Positions 7,061 to 14,019 of a stretch of DNA of 15,344 nt are shown here, piece by piece. A program made the position numbers and the translations under genes. The stretch comes from an uncultured Veillonellaceae bacterium (GTDB lineage Bacteria; Bacillota; Negativicutes; Veillonellales; Negativicoccaceae), in contig CABTYA010000019.1 in the NCBI GenBank assembly GCA_902488965.1, forward strand, positions 1-15,344, given 5' to 3'. Under the pieces are notes generated by a model that was not told the DNA's origin, made no database searches, and saw nothing but the letters and a program-made list of their open reading frames with translations. The first letter of the stretch is position 1. The number at the start of each line of letters is the position of its first letter.

Positions 7061-8436
7061 TGTACCGTCACATTGCCCGGCGCGAATTGCGCCGCTCGCC
7101 GCTGCAAACGGCGTTGCTTATTCTCATCATCACACTGGCGGTCGCGGCCTCGGTCTTTGTCGCCTCGCTCACCCACGGCATCGTGCGCGGACTGACGGTG
7201 GCTACCGACCCGTTTCCGCAGATTATCGGCGCCAAGGGCAGCGCCTACCAGCTGACGCTCAATACCGTGTTCCTGCAGGACCGCCCGCTCGGCAATCTGT
7301 CCGCCGCAACCTATGCCGACATCAAACGCAATCCGAACGTACGCATGGCGGTACCGCTTGCCTACGGCGACAACTACGCGGGCTATCGCATCGCGGGCAC
7401 GGACGAATCGATCTTTGCCTACGCCCCGCGCCCGAAGGACGATCCGTGGCTCCAAATCGCCGAAGGGCGTGCCTTTGCCGCCCCGTTTGAAGTCGTCATC
7501 GGCGCCCGTGTCGCCGCCGACGGGCATCTCGCCATCGGCGATACCTTTCACTCCGTCCACGGCATGCATGCCGCGGGGCACGTCCACGAAGGCCGTGCCT
7601 ACACCGTTGTCGGCATTCTCGCGCCCGTGGACGGCCCGTACGATCAGGTCATCCTGACCGATATCCGCTCCGTCTGGATTGCCCACGAATACGGACACAA
7701 CCACCATCATGAACACGGTGACGGGCACGAGCATGACCATGATGCGGCCGTCGCGGATGTGCACGACCACGAGCACGAGCACGACGCCGACCACGACCAC
7801 GCAGCGGCGGATGTGCACGACCACGAGCATGACCATGACGCCGACCACGACCACGCGGCGGCGGATGTGCACGACCACGAGCATGACCACGACGCCTCAC
7901 ATACGGGCGAAGTGACGGCCGTCCTCATTCAACCGGTCGGCTACGGCCAAGCCATGCGGTTGGCCCAGCAATTCCAGTCCTCGCCGGACGCACAACTGGT
8001 CTTTCCCGCCCAACTCGTCATTCGTCTGTTCGCCATGCTCGGTCAGGGCGAAGAAGTCTGGCGCGCGTTGGCACTTGTTCTGCTGACACTCACCCTGCTG
8101 ATTGTTCTGCTGACGCTCTATCTTGCGGGGCTGCGCCGCTTACGGGAGCGTGCGGTGCTTAGGATCATGGGAGCGACCGGCGGCGAGCTGATCCGCATCC
8201 ACCTGTGGCAAAACCTCTTTGTCATCGGGCTCGGTGCGCTCGGCGGCTACCTCGTCGGTACGGCGGGATACGCGGCACTGGCCGCGCTGACCGCGCACAC
8301 CACCGCAGTTACACTGCCGCTGACCTTGCTCCCCGAGCCGCTGCTGATTGTCCTGGCAACCGTCGTCATCGGCGCCGTCGTCGGCATCATCCCCGCGCTG
8401 ATGCTCTCGCGCAAAGACAGCCTCACCCGCTTATAA
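7060..8436 (+). CDS. FtsX/MacB-type ABC permease with histidine-rich extracytoplasmic insertion
   Basis: A 458-residue permease. Helix 1 lies at about 15-38, a large extracytoplasmic region runs from 40 to 330, and three helices follow at about 335-357, 384-410 and 427-449. RERAVLRIMGAT (363-373) is the usual FtsX-domain coupling motif. In the extracytoplasmic part, residues 209-281 hold about 26 His plus many Asp and Glu, including two and a half copies of an 18-residue unit (ADVHDHEHDHDADHDHAA). Such a segment should bind Zn or similar metals. From memory, related permeases in zinc-regulated operons (ZrgB, PA4065-like) also carry His-rich loops. It is the last gene of the operon, starting on the ATPase stop codon after GGGAGGG and ending before a terminator. 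Import versus export cannot be told from sequence. Confidence 0.88.
   Translation: MYRHIARRELRRSPLQTALLILIITLAVAASVFVASLTHGIVRGLTVATDPFPQIIGAKGSAYQLTLNTVFLQDRPLGNLSAATYADIKRNPNVRMAVPLAYGDNYAGYRIAGTDESIFAYAPRPKDDPWLQIAEGRAFAAPFEVVIGARVAADGHLAIGDTFHSVHGMHAAGHVHEGRAYTVVGILAPVDGPYDQVILTDIRSVWIAHEYGHNHHHEHGDGHEHDHDAAVADVHDHEHEHDADHDHAAADVHDHEHDHDADHDHAAADVHDHEHDHDASHTGEVTAVLIQPVGYGQAMRLAQQFQSSPDAQLVFPAQLVIRLFAMLGQGEEVWRALALVLLTLTLLIVLLTLYLAGLRRLRERAVLRIMGATGGELIRIHLWQNLFVIGLGALGGYLVGTAGYAALAALTAHTTAVTLPLTLLPEPLLIVLATVVIGAVVGIIPALMLSRKDSLTRL
7753..7896 (+). repeat. 54-bp in-frame tandem repeat encoding His/Asp-rich units
   Basis: Copies begin at 7753, 7807 and 7861 with exact 54-base spacing; the third is cut short at about 7896. 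They are nearly identical and differ mainly at wobble positions. Because 54 is a multiple of 3, copy-number change would lengthen or shorten the metal-binding loop without breaking the frame. Confidence 0.9.
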
Positions 8437-8466
8437 CACATCGTTGCGTGACCGGTGAATATACAA

Positions 8467-8504
8467 CAAACGACCGCCCTGCCAATCGGCAGGGTGGTCG
8501 TTTT
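8467..8504 (+). terminator. Intrinsic terminator after the phosphatase/ABC operon
   Basis: Stem ACGACCGCCCTGCC, loop AATC, GGCAGGGTGGTCGT (one G-U pair), flanked by AAA and TTTT. It lies 31 bases after the permease stop. Confidence 0.85.
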
Positions 8505-8555
8505 GGCATCCCGTCGGCGTTCATCTTGCGACACGCGCTCTTTCTTGCGCGCCCG

Positions 8556-8584
8556 TTGCCGAACGGCGACGGAGAGTGTATACT
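8556..8584 (+). promoter_or_regulatory. Upstream promoter (P1) in the leader region
   Basis: TTGCCG (8556-8561), a 17-base spacer and TATACT (8579-8584). It lies about 210 bases before the permease start, so it drives either a long leader or a small RNA that ends at the hairpin near 8715. Confidence 0.5.
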
Positions 8585-8590
8585 GGACAT

Positions 8591-8715
8591 GTCTTTTATT
8601 TGATTATTATATGTTTGTAATGAAGCAGTCGTTAGCGAACAACCGCCGCATCGACGTCGACGAGACGACGATTTTCGACCGCACGTAAGAGATGCTGACG
8701 GATTCCGTCGTTTTT
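8591..8715 (+). ncRNA. Possible small RNA or attenuated leader
   Basis: The predicted transcript would begin about 7 bases after the P1 -10 box and stop at GACGG-ATT-CCGTC followed by G and T5 (8697-8715). The stem is only 5 bp, so termination may be partial. No known RNA family recognised. Confidence 0.25.
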
Positions 8716-8736
8716 CATGTTCGGACGGAACCTCGA

Positions 8737-8765
8737 TTGTCGAATGAAAATGATTCTTGTATACT
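8737..8765 (+). promoter_or_regulatory. Promoter of the FecCD-type uptake genes
   Basis: TTGTCG (8737-8742), a 17-base spacer and TATACT (8760-8765), about 32 bases before the permease start codon. Confidence 0.6.
8745..8759 (+). promoter_or_regulatory. Fur-like operator inside the promoter spacer
   Basis: TGAAAAT-G-ATTCTTG matches the 7-1-7 Fur consensus TGATAAT-N-ATTATCA at 10 of 14 arm positions (6 of 7 left, 4 of 7 right). It sits between the -35 and -10 boxes, where Fur-iron would block RNA polymerase. This supports iron control, but the match is imperfect. Confidence 0.45.
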
Positions 8766-8797
8766 GAATGGGACATCATGAAAAAAAGAGGGATGCT

Positions 8798-9808
8798 ATG
8801 CAAGCAGGGAAATTACTCGCGGGGCTGATGGTCTCGCTGGTCGTCATCATCGGCGCGCACTACTTCGGCTCGGTCACGCTTGCGGCGGACGAGGTCACGG
8901 CGATCTTGACCGCGGCACTGACGGGCGCACCGTCGGGCGCTCCGGCGGTGTCGGAGGTGCTCGTGGAAATGGTCCGCGCGCCGCGCATTCTCGCCGGTTT
9001 TGCCGCCGGCGTCATTCTCGCGACGACGGGGCTCGTCATGCAGACGCTGACGCGCAACCCGCTCGCCGAGCCGTATGTCCTCGGTGTCTCGGCCGGCGCT
9101 TCGACGGGCGCGGTCGGGGCGATTTTGCTCGGGTGGTTTTCGTTTCTCGGCGGCGGCGCGACGTATGCTTCCGCCTTTGCGGGCGCACTGCTCGCGATGG
9201 CCTGTGTCCTCATCCTGATGGGGCGGCGGGACAACCCCGTCTTTCTCGTACTTCTCGGGATGGGCATCAATGCGTTTTTCGGCGCGCTCACGACCATGCT
9301 CATCTACTCGTCCAACAACGAAGCGCAGGTGCGCAGTGCGATGTTTTGGCTGGTCGGCTCGCTGGCAGGCTTGCAGTGGTCGTCCGTGTGGCTCTTGGGG
9401 ATCACCGCCGCGATCTGGGTCGCGGTGATTACCCTGTTTCACAACGACTTCGACCTCTTGCTGCTCGGTCGGGATGCCGCCGCCCGCTTGGGGCTGAGCG
9501 TACGCCGCCTGCAGTGGCTGTTTATCGTCCTGTCGTCGCTGGCGATTGCGATCGCCGTCGCGCACACGGGGGTCATCGGGTTCATCGGGCTCATCATCCC
9601 GCACATGGCGCGCCGCATCATCGGGCCGCAGCACCTGTCGTTGGGACTGCTCTGCGCGATAGCGGGCGGTACGATTCTCGTCGTCGCCGACACCGCGGCA
9701 CGGACACTGTTTCGCCCCGAGGAACTCCCCATCGGGGTATTGACCGCGCTCATCGGTGCGCCGCTCTTTATCGCACTGATTCGTCGCGCGTACGGAGGTG
9801 ACCGCTGA
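8798..9808 (+). CDS. FecCD/BtuC-type ABC permease (iron-chelate, haem or cobalamin uptake)
   Basis: A 336-residue integral membrane protein with about nine to ten hydrophobic segments. Family hallmarks are RAPRILAGFAAG (60-71), QTLTRNPLAEPYVLG (82-96), the coupling-helix region LLLGRDAAARLG (221-232) and GFIGLIIPHMARRIIG (261-276). Length is normal for the family. The ATG at 8798 sits 5 bases after GAGGG; an in-frame ATG 30 bases earlier lacks a site. Its stop overlaps the ATPase start (TGATG). The Fur-like promoter favours iron-siderophore or haem as substrate over cobalamin; this is inference, because FecCD and BtuC cannot be told apart by eye. Confidence 0.9.
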   Translation: MQAGKLLAGLMVSLVVIIGAHYFGSVTLAADEVTAILTAALTGAPSGAPAVSEVLVEMVRAPRILAGFAAGVILATTGLVMQTLTRNPLAEPYVLGVSAGASTGAVGAILLGWFSFLGGGATYASAFAGALLAMACVLILMGRRDNPVFLVLLGMGINAFFGALTTMLIYSSNNEAQVRSAMFWLVGSLAGLQWSSVWLLGITAAIWVAVITLFHNDFDLLLLGRDAAARLGLSVRRLQWLFIVLSSLAIAIAVAHTGVIGFIGLIIPHMARRIIGPQHLSLGLLCAIAGGTILVVADTAARTLFRPEELPIGVLTALIGAPLFIALIRRAYGGDR

Positions 9809-10557
9809 TGTGGGAAATCTGCCATTTAGACTATCGTATCGGCCGCGCCGAACTCTTGCGCGACATCTCGCTCACCGTACCGACCGGCGCGCGCTTCGGT
9901 ATCATCGGGCCGAACGGTTCGGGCAAGACGACACTGCTCCGGCACATGTGTGCCGACCTGCCCGCCGGTGACGCCGTGCATTTTGACGGGCGACTGATCG
10001 GCGACTATCCGCCGCGCGAATTGGCGCGCAAACTCGCCGTTCTCACGCAATTTGCCACCGATACGGAGGAACAGCTCTCCGTCGAGCAGTCCGTCCTCAT
10101 GGGCCGCTACCCCCACACCGACCGCTTTATGGGCTATCGGCAACAGGACTACGACATTGCGCGGCATCATATGGACATCACGGGGACACGCCCGCTCGCT
10201 ACGCGGACACTCGGCACGCTCTCGGGCGGCGAACGCCAACGCGTCCAAATCGCCCGTGCGGGAACGCAAGAGCCCGACTCCATCATCCTCGACGAACCGA
10301 CCAACCACCTCGACGTCCGGTTCAAAGTCGAACTCATGGGACTCCTGCAGGCGTTTTCGGGGACAATCGTCATGACCCTGCACGACCTTGACCTCGCCTA
10401 TCGCTACTGCGATACCGTCGCGGTCCTCGCGGGCGGGCGACTGGTCGCCTGCGGCGCACCGACCGACATCATGACGGAATCCCTCTTGGAAGATGTATTC
10501 GGCGTACCGTTTCGCATCATCGAGACGGACGGCCGGCGCTACCCCGTCCTCGCCTAA
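9808..10557 (+). CDS. FecE/BtuD-type ABC ATPase
   Basis: A 249-residue ATPase. Walker A is GPNGSGKT (34-41), the Q-loop is Gln81, the signature is LSGGERQR (138-145), Walker B is IILDE (159-163) followed by PTNHLD, and the switch His is 192. QLSVEQSVLMGRYPHTDRF (89-107) is typical of the iron-chelate/cobalamin subclass. It starts on the permease stop with a strong GGAGGTGA site upstream, so the two subunits are coupled. The binding protein lies just beyond it on the opposite strand, sharing the terminator. Confidence 0.92.
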   Translation: MWEICHLDYRIGRAELLRDISLTVPTGARFGIIGPNGSGKTTLLRHMCADLPAGDAVHFDGRLIGDYPPRELARKLAVLTQFATDTEEQLSVEQSVLMGRYPHTDRFMGYRQQDYDIARHHMDITGTRPLATRTLGTLSGGERQRVQIARAGTQEPDSIILDEPTNHLDVRFKVELMGLLQAFSGTIVMTLHDLDLAYRYCDTVAVLAGGRLVACGAPTDIMTESLLEDVFGVPFRIIETDGRRYPVLA

Positions 10558-10569
10558 TGAAGGGCATAC

Positions 10570-10599
10570 AAAAACACCTCGCGTTGGCGAGGTGTTTTT
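10570..10599. terminator. Bidirectional terminator between convergent ATPase and binding-protein genes
   Basis: AAAAACACCTCGC, loop GTTG, GCGAGGTGTTTTT. The A-run and T-run flanks make it functional for both the plus-strand uptake genes and the minus-strand binding-protein gene. Confidence 0.88.
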
Positions 10600-10610
10600 T
10601 CGTGCACGGA

Positions 10611-11592
10611 TTATAAGCCGTGAATTTCTTTGGCCAAGCGTTCCAGTGCGGCGACTGTCCGCACGCCCGGTGTAATTTCCGAGAGTTTGACGCGGATGAA
10701 ATGTCCTTCTTTGACCGCCGTCATGTTTTGCAACGCGGGATTGGCTTTCAACGCTGCCACCTTGCCGTCGAAATCATCCGTATTGCGAATACTCGTCCCG
10801 TAATCTACAATGATAATATACTCCGGATCTTGCGCGATGACGTCTTCCCAGCTGGCCTTCGCCCAAGTCTTATCCGAGCCCAGCCCGCTCATGACGTTTT
10901 TCGCGCCGATGAGATTGAGCACGCTCGTCGTATAGCCTTCAAATACGGTAAACGGCTGTTCATCTTCCGAGTCATACACGAAGACGCGTTTTTCCGGCAA
11001 GTTTTTGAGCTTGTCCTGTGCCGCCGCCAATTGCTTCTTCTGATCGGCAACCCACTGTTCCGCTTTGTCCGACGCGTTGAAAATTTTGCCCAATGTCAGC
11101 ATGTCGGCAAAGAGCGTATCCAACGTCGCATCGTCGTTCTGCATGGAATCGGGCACATAAATCGGTACACCCGCTTCGCGGATTTTACTTGCTTCGATCC
11201 CCCGTTTGGTAAACGGTACCGGCCAGCCCGTCGTAAAATCAGGTTTCGCCGCAATAAATACTTCATAGGACGGCCATTTTGTCTGCAAGCACCGGCACTT
11301 TGTCATACGCTGCCTGCAACGGCTCATAAATATCTTCTTCCTTGAATGCCGTCCCCGCCATCTGCTTTTCCAATCCCAGTGCGAGCAGCATCTCCGTTGT
11401 CGCCTGCGACATCGACACCGCACGTTGCGGCGCTTGCGCAACCTTTTCCTGATAGGACGCACCGTCCAACTGTTCTTCCCATTGCACCGGATACCCTGTC
11501 GTTTGTGCTGTCGTCGTCGGCTTGTCGTTGCCGCATCCCGCCAATGCGAGTACGGACATCGCAACCGCCGCGCCTAACATCCACTTTTTCAT
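10611..11592 (-). pseudogene. Substrate-binding lipoprotein of the uptake system, broken by a +1 frameshift
   Basis: Read with one frame change this gives a 326-residue class III (BtuF/FecB-like) binding protein. It opens with lipoprotein signal MKKWMLGAAVAMSVLALAGC (lipobox LAGC, Cys20), then AVSMSQATTEMLLALGLE, SYEVFIAAKPDFTTGW, TSVLNLIGAKNV and SWEDVIAQDPEYIIIVDYG. Frame one stops after ...VLADKMAVL at about 11263. Frame two resumes at ...KWPSYEV, which is the expected continuation. The joint is an A4 run (T4 at 11277-11280 on the plus strand): one extra A explains it. The start follows AAAGGAGGAG. Both halves look intact, so the cause may be a recent mutation, homopolymer slippage or a sequencing error. 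Convergent placement next to the matching permease and ATPase supports the role. Confidence 0.85.
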
Positions 11593-11638
11593 TTGTCTCC
11601 TCCTTTACCTTTTCGCTTTTTTGCGAACCTCTGTCAAT

Positions 11639-11666
11639 ATTATATCATAACTTCGTCGGGTCGCAA
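11639..11666 (-). promoter_or_regulatory. Promoter of the binding-protein gene
   Basis: Minus strand TTGCGA (11661-11666), a 16-base spacer and TATAAT (11639-11644) with a TGA just before it, giving a TGN extended -10. No convincing Fur site was found here, unlike the permease promoter. Confidence 0.6.
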
Positions 11667-11694
11667 GTTTTCTCTTATCATGCTATCAGTAAAG

Positions 11695-11719
11695 GCAAAG
11701 AAACCGCTTGCTCAGCGGT
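11695..11719 (-). terminator. Terminator overlapping the end of the ECF S-component gene
   Basis: Minus strand ACCGCT, loop GAGCA, AGCGGT, then TTCTTTG. The stem straddles the stop codon and the T-run is interrupted by a C, so efficiency is uncertain. Confidence 0.5.
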
Positions 11720-12275
11720 CGGCGATCATCGCCGCCGTCTCTCCGGGGAGCGCGCGCCGCAACGCCGGATACAAAATCCCCGCCAAGATGACGGACGGCA
11801 CGGCACTCAAGACCGTCGCGAAGAGGACATTGCCCGCCGCGCCGATGGCCATCGGCAACGGATAGCCGAGTACAAAATACTTGAATGTCGAACGGATCAC
11901 CGGCTCGGCCAGTCCGAAAATCACGCAGGCCGTCGTCGATACCGTCAGCACCATCGACTTCGTTTCCCCGCGTATCCCGCGCCACCGATCCGCCAAGGCC
12001 CCCGCCGCATAGCCCATGATCAAAAACGACAAAAAGGTCGGAATCGCACTCGTCAGATAGCCGGCCATCACATCGGCCAGCGTCAGCCCGATAGCCCCCG
12101 AAAACGCCCCGTACCACCGTCCCGCCAGTATCCCCGTCAGTAGGATAAAGGTATAGCCGATATACACCTTGCCTGTCAATCCGAACAACAGCGGGATTTC
12201 GACGCGCAAATACACAAATGAAATCAATGCCGCCGCCGCCATCATCCCTGCCAATGTCAACTTCCGTACGCCCAT
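11712..12275 (-). CDS. ECF transporter S component (substrate-binding membrane protein)
   Basis: A 187-residue protein with about five to six hydrophobic helices. GKVYIGYTFILLTGILAG followed by GAFSGAIGLTLADVMAGY resembles the PF07155/HmpT-like S components, which bind a vitamin or precursor and dock with a shared EcfT-EcfA energising module. No EcfA or EcfT gene is in view, so it probably uses a module encoded elsewhere (group II). The substrate cannot be named, and no riboswitch was recognised upstream. The ATG at 12273-12275 is chosen for AAAGGAGGT 7 bases upstream; a longer in-frame start near 12326 lacks one. Neighbouring promoters and terminators make it a single-gene unit. Confidence 0.75.
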   Translation of the reverse strand: MGVRKLTLAGMMAAAALISFVYLRVEIPLLFGLTGKVYIGYTFILLTGILAGRWYGAFSGAIGLTLADVMAGYLTSAIPTFLSFLIMGYAAGALADRWRGIRGETKSMVLTVSTTACVIFGLAEPVIRSTFKYFVLGYPLPMAIGAAGNVLFATVLSAVPSVILAGILYPALRRALPGETAAMIADR

Positions 12276-12462
12276 ATTCGTACCTCCTTTGTCTGCTATC
12301 TTATCAGTGTACTGCACCGAATCCAATGGCTAGTTTTGATTTACTTTACCATGACAGATAGCAGACACCGCATTGACAGTTCGGACGCACCGCCGCCCCT
12401 GTACGGCTTTTTCTCTTCCCGAAAGATGAAGGCTCTCGCTTGCTGTCGTTCCCTCCCACCCA
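12276..12462. other. Intergenic region upstream of the ECF gene
   Basis: Holds the ECF gene ribosome binding site and a weak minus-strand promoter candidate (TTGGAT, 17 bases, TAAGAT, at about 12298-12326). The rest shows no gene; short open frames here are shadows without ribosome binding sites. Confidence 0.4.
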
Positions 12463-12490
12463 AAAAACGACAGCAATTGCTGTCGTTTTT
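12463..12490. terminator. Perfect 28-bp palindromic terminator after fumarase
   Basis: AAAAACGACAGCAA joined to TTGCTGTCGTTTTT. The A/T flanks allow termination on both strands; it lies 35 bases past the fumarase stop. The arm sequence TTGCTGTCGTT occurs once more at 12440-12450, so a second, competing hairpin is possible. Confidence 0.85.
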
Positions 12491-12525
12491 GTTGATCGAT
12501 GATCTCCGCCCGCCGCGGATTGTGC

Positions 12526-13911
12526 TTATTTCGGATGCACCATATCCTCCGGTACGACATAACGGTCATACTCTTGCGCCGTCACATAGCCGAGCGACAG
12601 GGCCGCCTCACGCAAGCTGCTGTGCTCACGATGCGCGGTCTTGGCGATTTCCGCCGCTTTTTCATAGCCGATATGCGGCGCCAATGCCGTCACCAGCATG
12701 AGCGAGCGTTCCACGCCCTCGCGAATCCGTTTCTCGTTAGCCGTAATACCGACGGCGCAGTGAACGGTAAACGAGCGCAAGGCATCGCCCAACAACCGTA
12801 CCGACTCCAGATACGCATCCATCAGTACCGGCATGAATACATTCAGCTCGAAATGCCCCTGCGACGCCGCCATTGCAATCGTCGCCGCATTGCCGTGGAC
12901 GCGGCAGGCCACCATCGTCAACGCCTCACATTGCGTCGGATTGACCTTGCCCGGCATGATGGACGATCCCGGCTCATTGGCGGGGATTTCGATTTCGGCA
13001 AATCCCGCCCGCGGGCCGCACGCCAACAAACGTACATCATTGGCGATCTTCATCGCATTCATCGCCGCCGCCTCGATTGCGCCGTGATTATATACGAATG
13101 CGTCTTTCGACGTCAGCGAATGGAACTTGTTGGCCGCCGTCACAAACGGCCGCCCCGTTTCCGCGGCGATTTCCTTCGCCACGCCTTCGGCAAACCCGAT
13201 CGGCGCATTCAAGCCCGTCCCGACGGCCGTGCCGCCCAGCGCCAACTCGTAAAAGCCCCGCTCGCTCTCGCGAATCATCGCCAGCGTATGATCGAGCATC
13301 GACACCCAGCCCGAAATTTCCTGCCCGAGCGTGAGCGGCGTCGCATCCTGCAGATGCGTCCGGCCGATTTTCACCAGCGACGCATACGCTTCACTCTTTT
13401 GCGCCAGCGTATCACGCAAGGCGGTCATCGGCTCATACAAGTACCCGTGCAATGCCTCCACCGCCGCGATATGCATCGCCGTCGGGAACGTGTCGTTTGA
13501 CGACTGCGAGCTGTTTACGTCGTCATTCGGATGAATGCGGACCTCGCTGCCGCGCGCCGCGAGTTTTTCATTGGCGATATGCGCCACCACTTCGTTGACG
13601 TTCATGTTGGACTGCGTCCCCGATCCCGTCTGGTAAATCACCAGCGGGAATTCGTCGGGCCACTCTCCCACCAAAATCTCATCGCACACCTCACCGATGA
13701 CGGCGGCCTTCTCCTCCGACAGTTTCCCCAGCGCCGCATTCGCTTTGGCGGCACATTTTTTCAGCACCGCAAACGCGCGGATGATCTCCGTCGGCATCTT
13801 CTTCGTGCCGATTTTGAAATTTTCAAACGAGCGCTCCGTCTGCGCGCCCCACTTGCGATCCGCCGGCACCTTGATCTCGCCGAGCGTATCATGTTCGATC
13901 CGATATTCCAT
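12526..13911 (-). CDS. fumC: Fumarate hydratase, class II
   Basis: A 461-residue cytosolic, iron-independent fumarase that interconverts fumarate and L-malate in the citric acid cycle or the reductive succinate branch. Length equals the family norm (about 460). Seen motifs are TGSGTQSNMNVNEV (95-108), NSSQSSNDTFPTAMH (133-147), GRTHLQDATPLTLGQE (183-198, with His186 matching the E. coli catalytic-site His188) and the signature GSSIMPGKVNP (315-325, with the mobile-loop serine). THLQDA and the S-N-D-T-F-P-T motif favour fumarase over aspartate ammonia-lyase. The ATG at 13909-13911 follows AAAGGAG by 8 bases; a GTG three codons earlier overlaps that site. It is a single-gene transcript between its own promoter and terminator. 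Confidence 0.95.
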   Translation of the reverse strand: MEYRIEHDTLGEIKVPADRKWGAQTERSFENFKIGTKKMPTEIIRAFAVLKKCAAKANAALGKLSEEKAAVIGEVCDEILVGEWPDEFPLVIYQTGSGTQSNMNVNEVVAHIANEKLAARGSEVRIHPNDDVNSSQSSNDTFPTAMHIAAVEALHGYLYEPMTALRDTLAQKSEAYASLVKIGRTHLQDATPLTLGQEISGWVSMLDHTLAMIRESERGFYELALGGTAVGTGLNAPIGFAEGVAKEIAAETGRPFVTAANKFHSLTSKDAFVYNHGAIEAAAMNAMKIANDVRLLACGPRAGFAEIEIPANEPGSSIMPGKVNPTQCEALTMVACRVHGNAATIAMAASQGHFELNVFMPVLMDAYLESVRLLGDALRSFTVHCAVGITANEKRIREGVERSLMLVTALAPHIGYEKAAEIAKTAHREHSSLREAALSLGYVTAQEYDRYVVPEDMVHPK

Positions 13912-13952
13912 TGGCCTCACTCCTTTATCTCGCTTCCGCTGTGTCTCTGTCT

Positions 13953-13961
13953 ATTGTACCA
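13953..13961 (-). promoter_or_regulatory. Extended -10 promoter of fumC
   Basis: TGGTACAAT on the minus strand, 41 bases before the start codon, with no clear -35 box. Confidence 0.55.
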
Positions 13962-13992
13962 TGAGGCCCGCTCCCGCCGATACCGGCGCACA

Positions 13993-14018
13993 AAAAAAGA
14001 CGCCGCAGCGTCTTTTTT
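13993..14018 (-). terminator. Terminator of the rpsF-ssb-rpsR operon
   Basis: AAAAAAGACGC, loop (CGCA on the plus strand), GCGTCTTTTTT, directly after the rpsR stop. It separates this operon from fumC downstream. Confidence 0.88.
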
Positions 14019-14019
14019 C

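Larger units (their letters stand above)
8505..8736. other. Intergenic leader region upstream of the metal-chelate uptake operon
   Basis: No convincing gene was found here. It contains a promoter-like pair (8556-8584), a short AT-rich island at about 8593-8622 that contrasts with the GC-rich surroundings, several CGACG-rich short inverted repeats and a small terminator-like hairpin at 8697-8715. No B12-riboswitch core motif was recognised. Confidence 0.5.

Noticed and set aside
7753..7896. Regular 54-bp repeats considered as a CRISPR array
   Set aside because: Repeats are contiguous with no spacers and are in frame inside the permease gene.
8455..8688. A 77-codon plus-strand frame after the permease gene
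   Set aside because: It begins just before the intrinsic terminator and runs through its stem; no ribosome binding site or family features.
8632..8718. A 28-codon minus-strand frame (MKNDGIRQHLLRAVENRRLV...) in the leader region
   Set aside because: The peptide looks protein-like, but there is no well-spaced ribosome binding site or promoter and it overlaps the candidate small RNA; too short to support as a gene or remnant.
8505..8797. Cobalamin riboswitch upstream of the FecCD/BtuC-type genes
   Set aside because: The B12-box core and the expected helices were not found, and a Fur-like site fits better.
12499..13500. A 333-codon plus-strand open frame opposite fumC
   Set aside because: Arg/His-rich shadow of the fumarase gene without a ribosome binding site.
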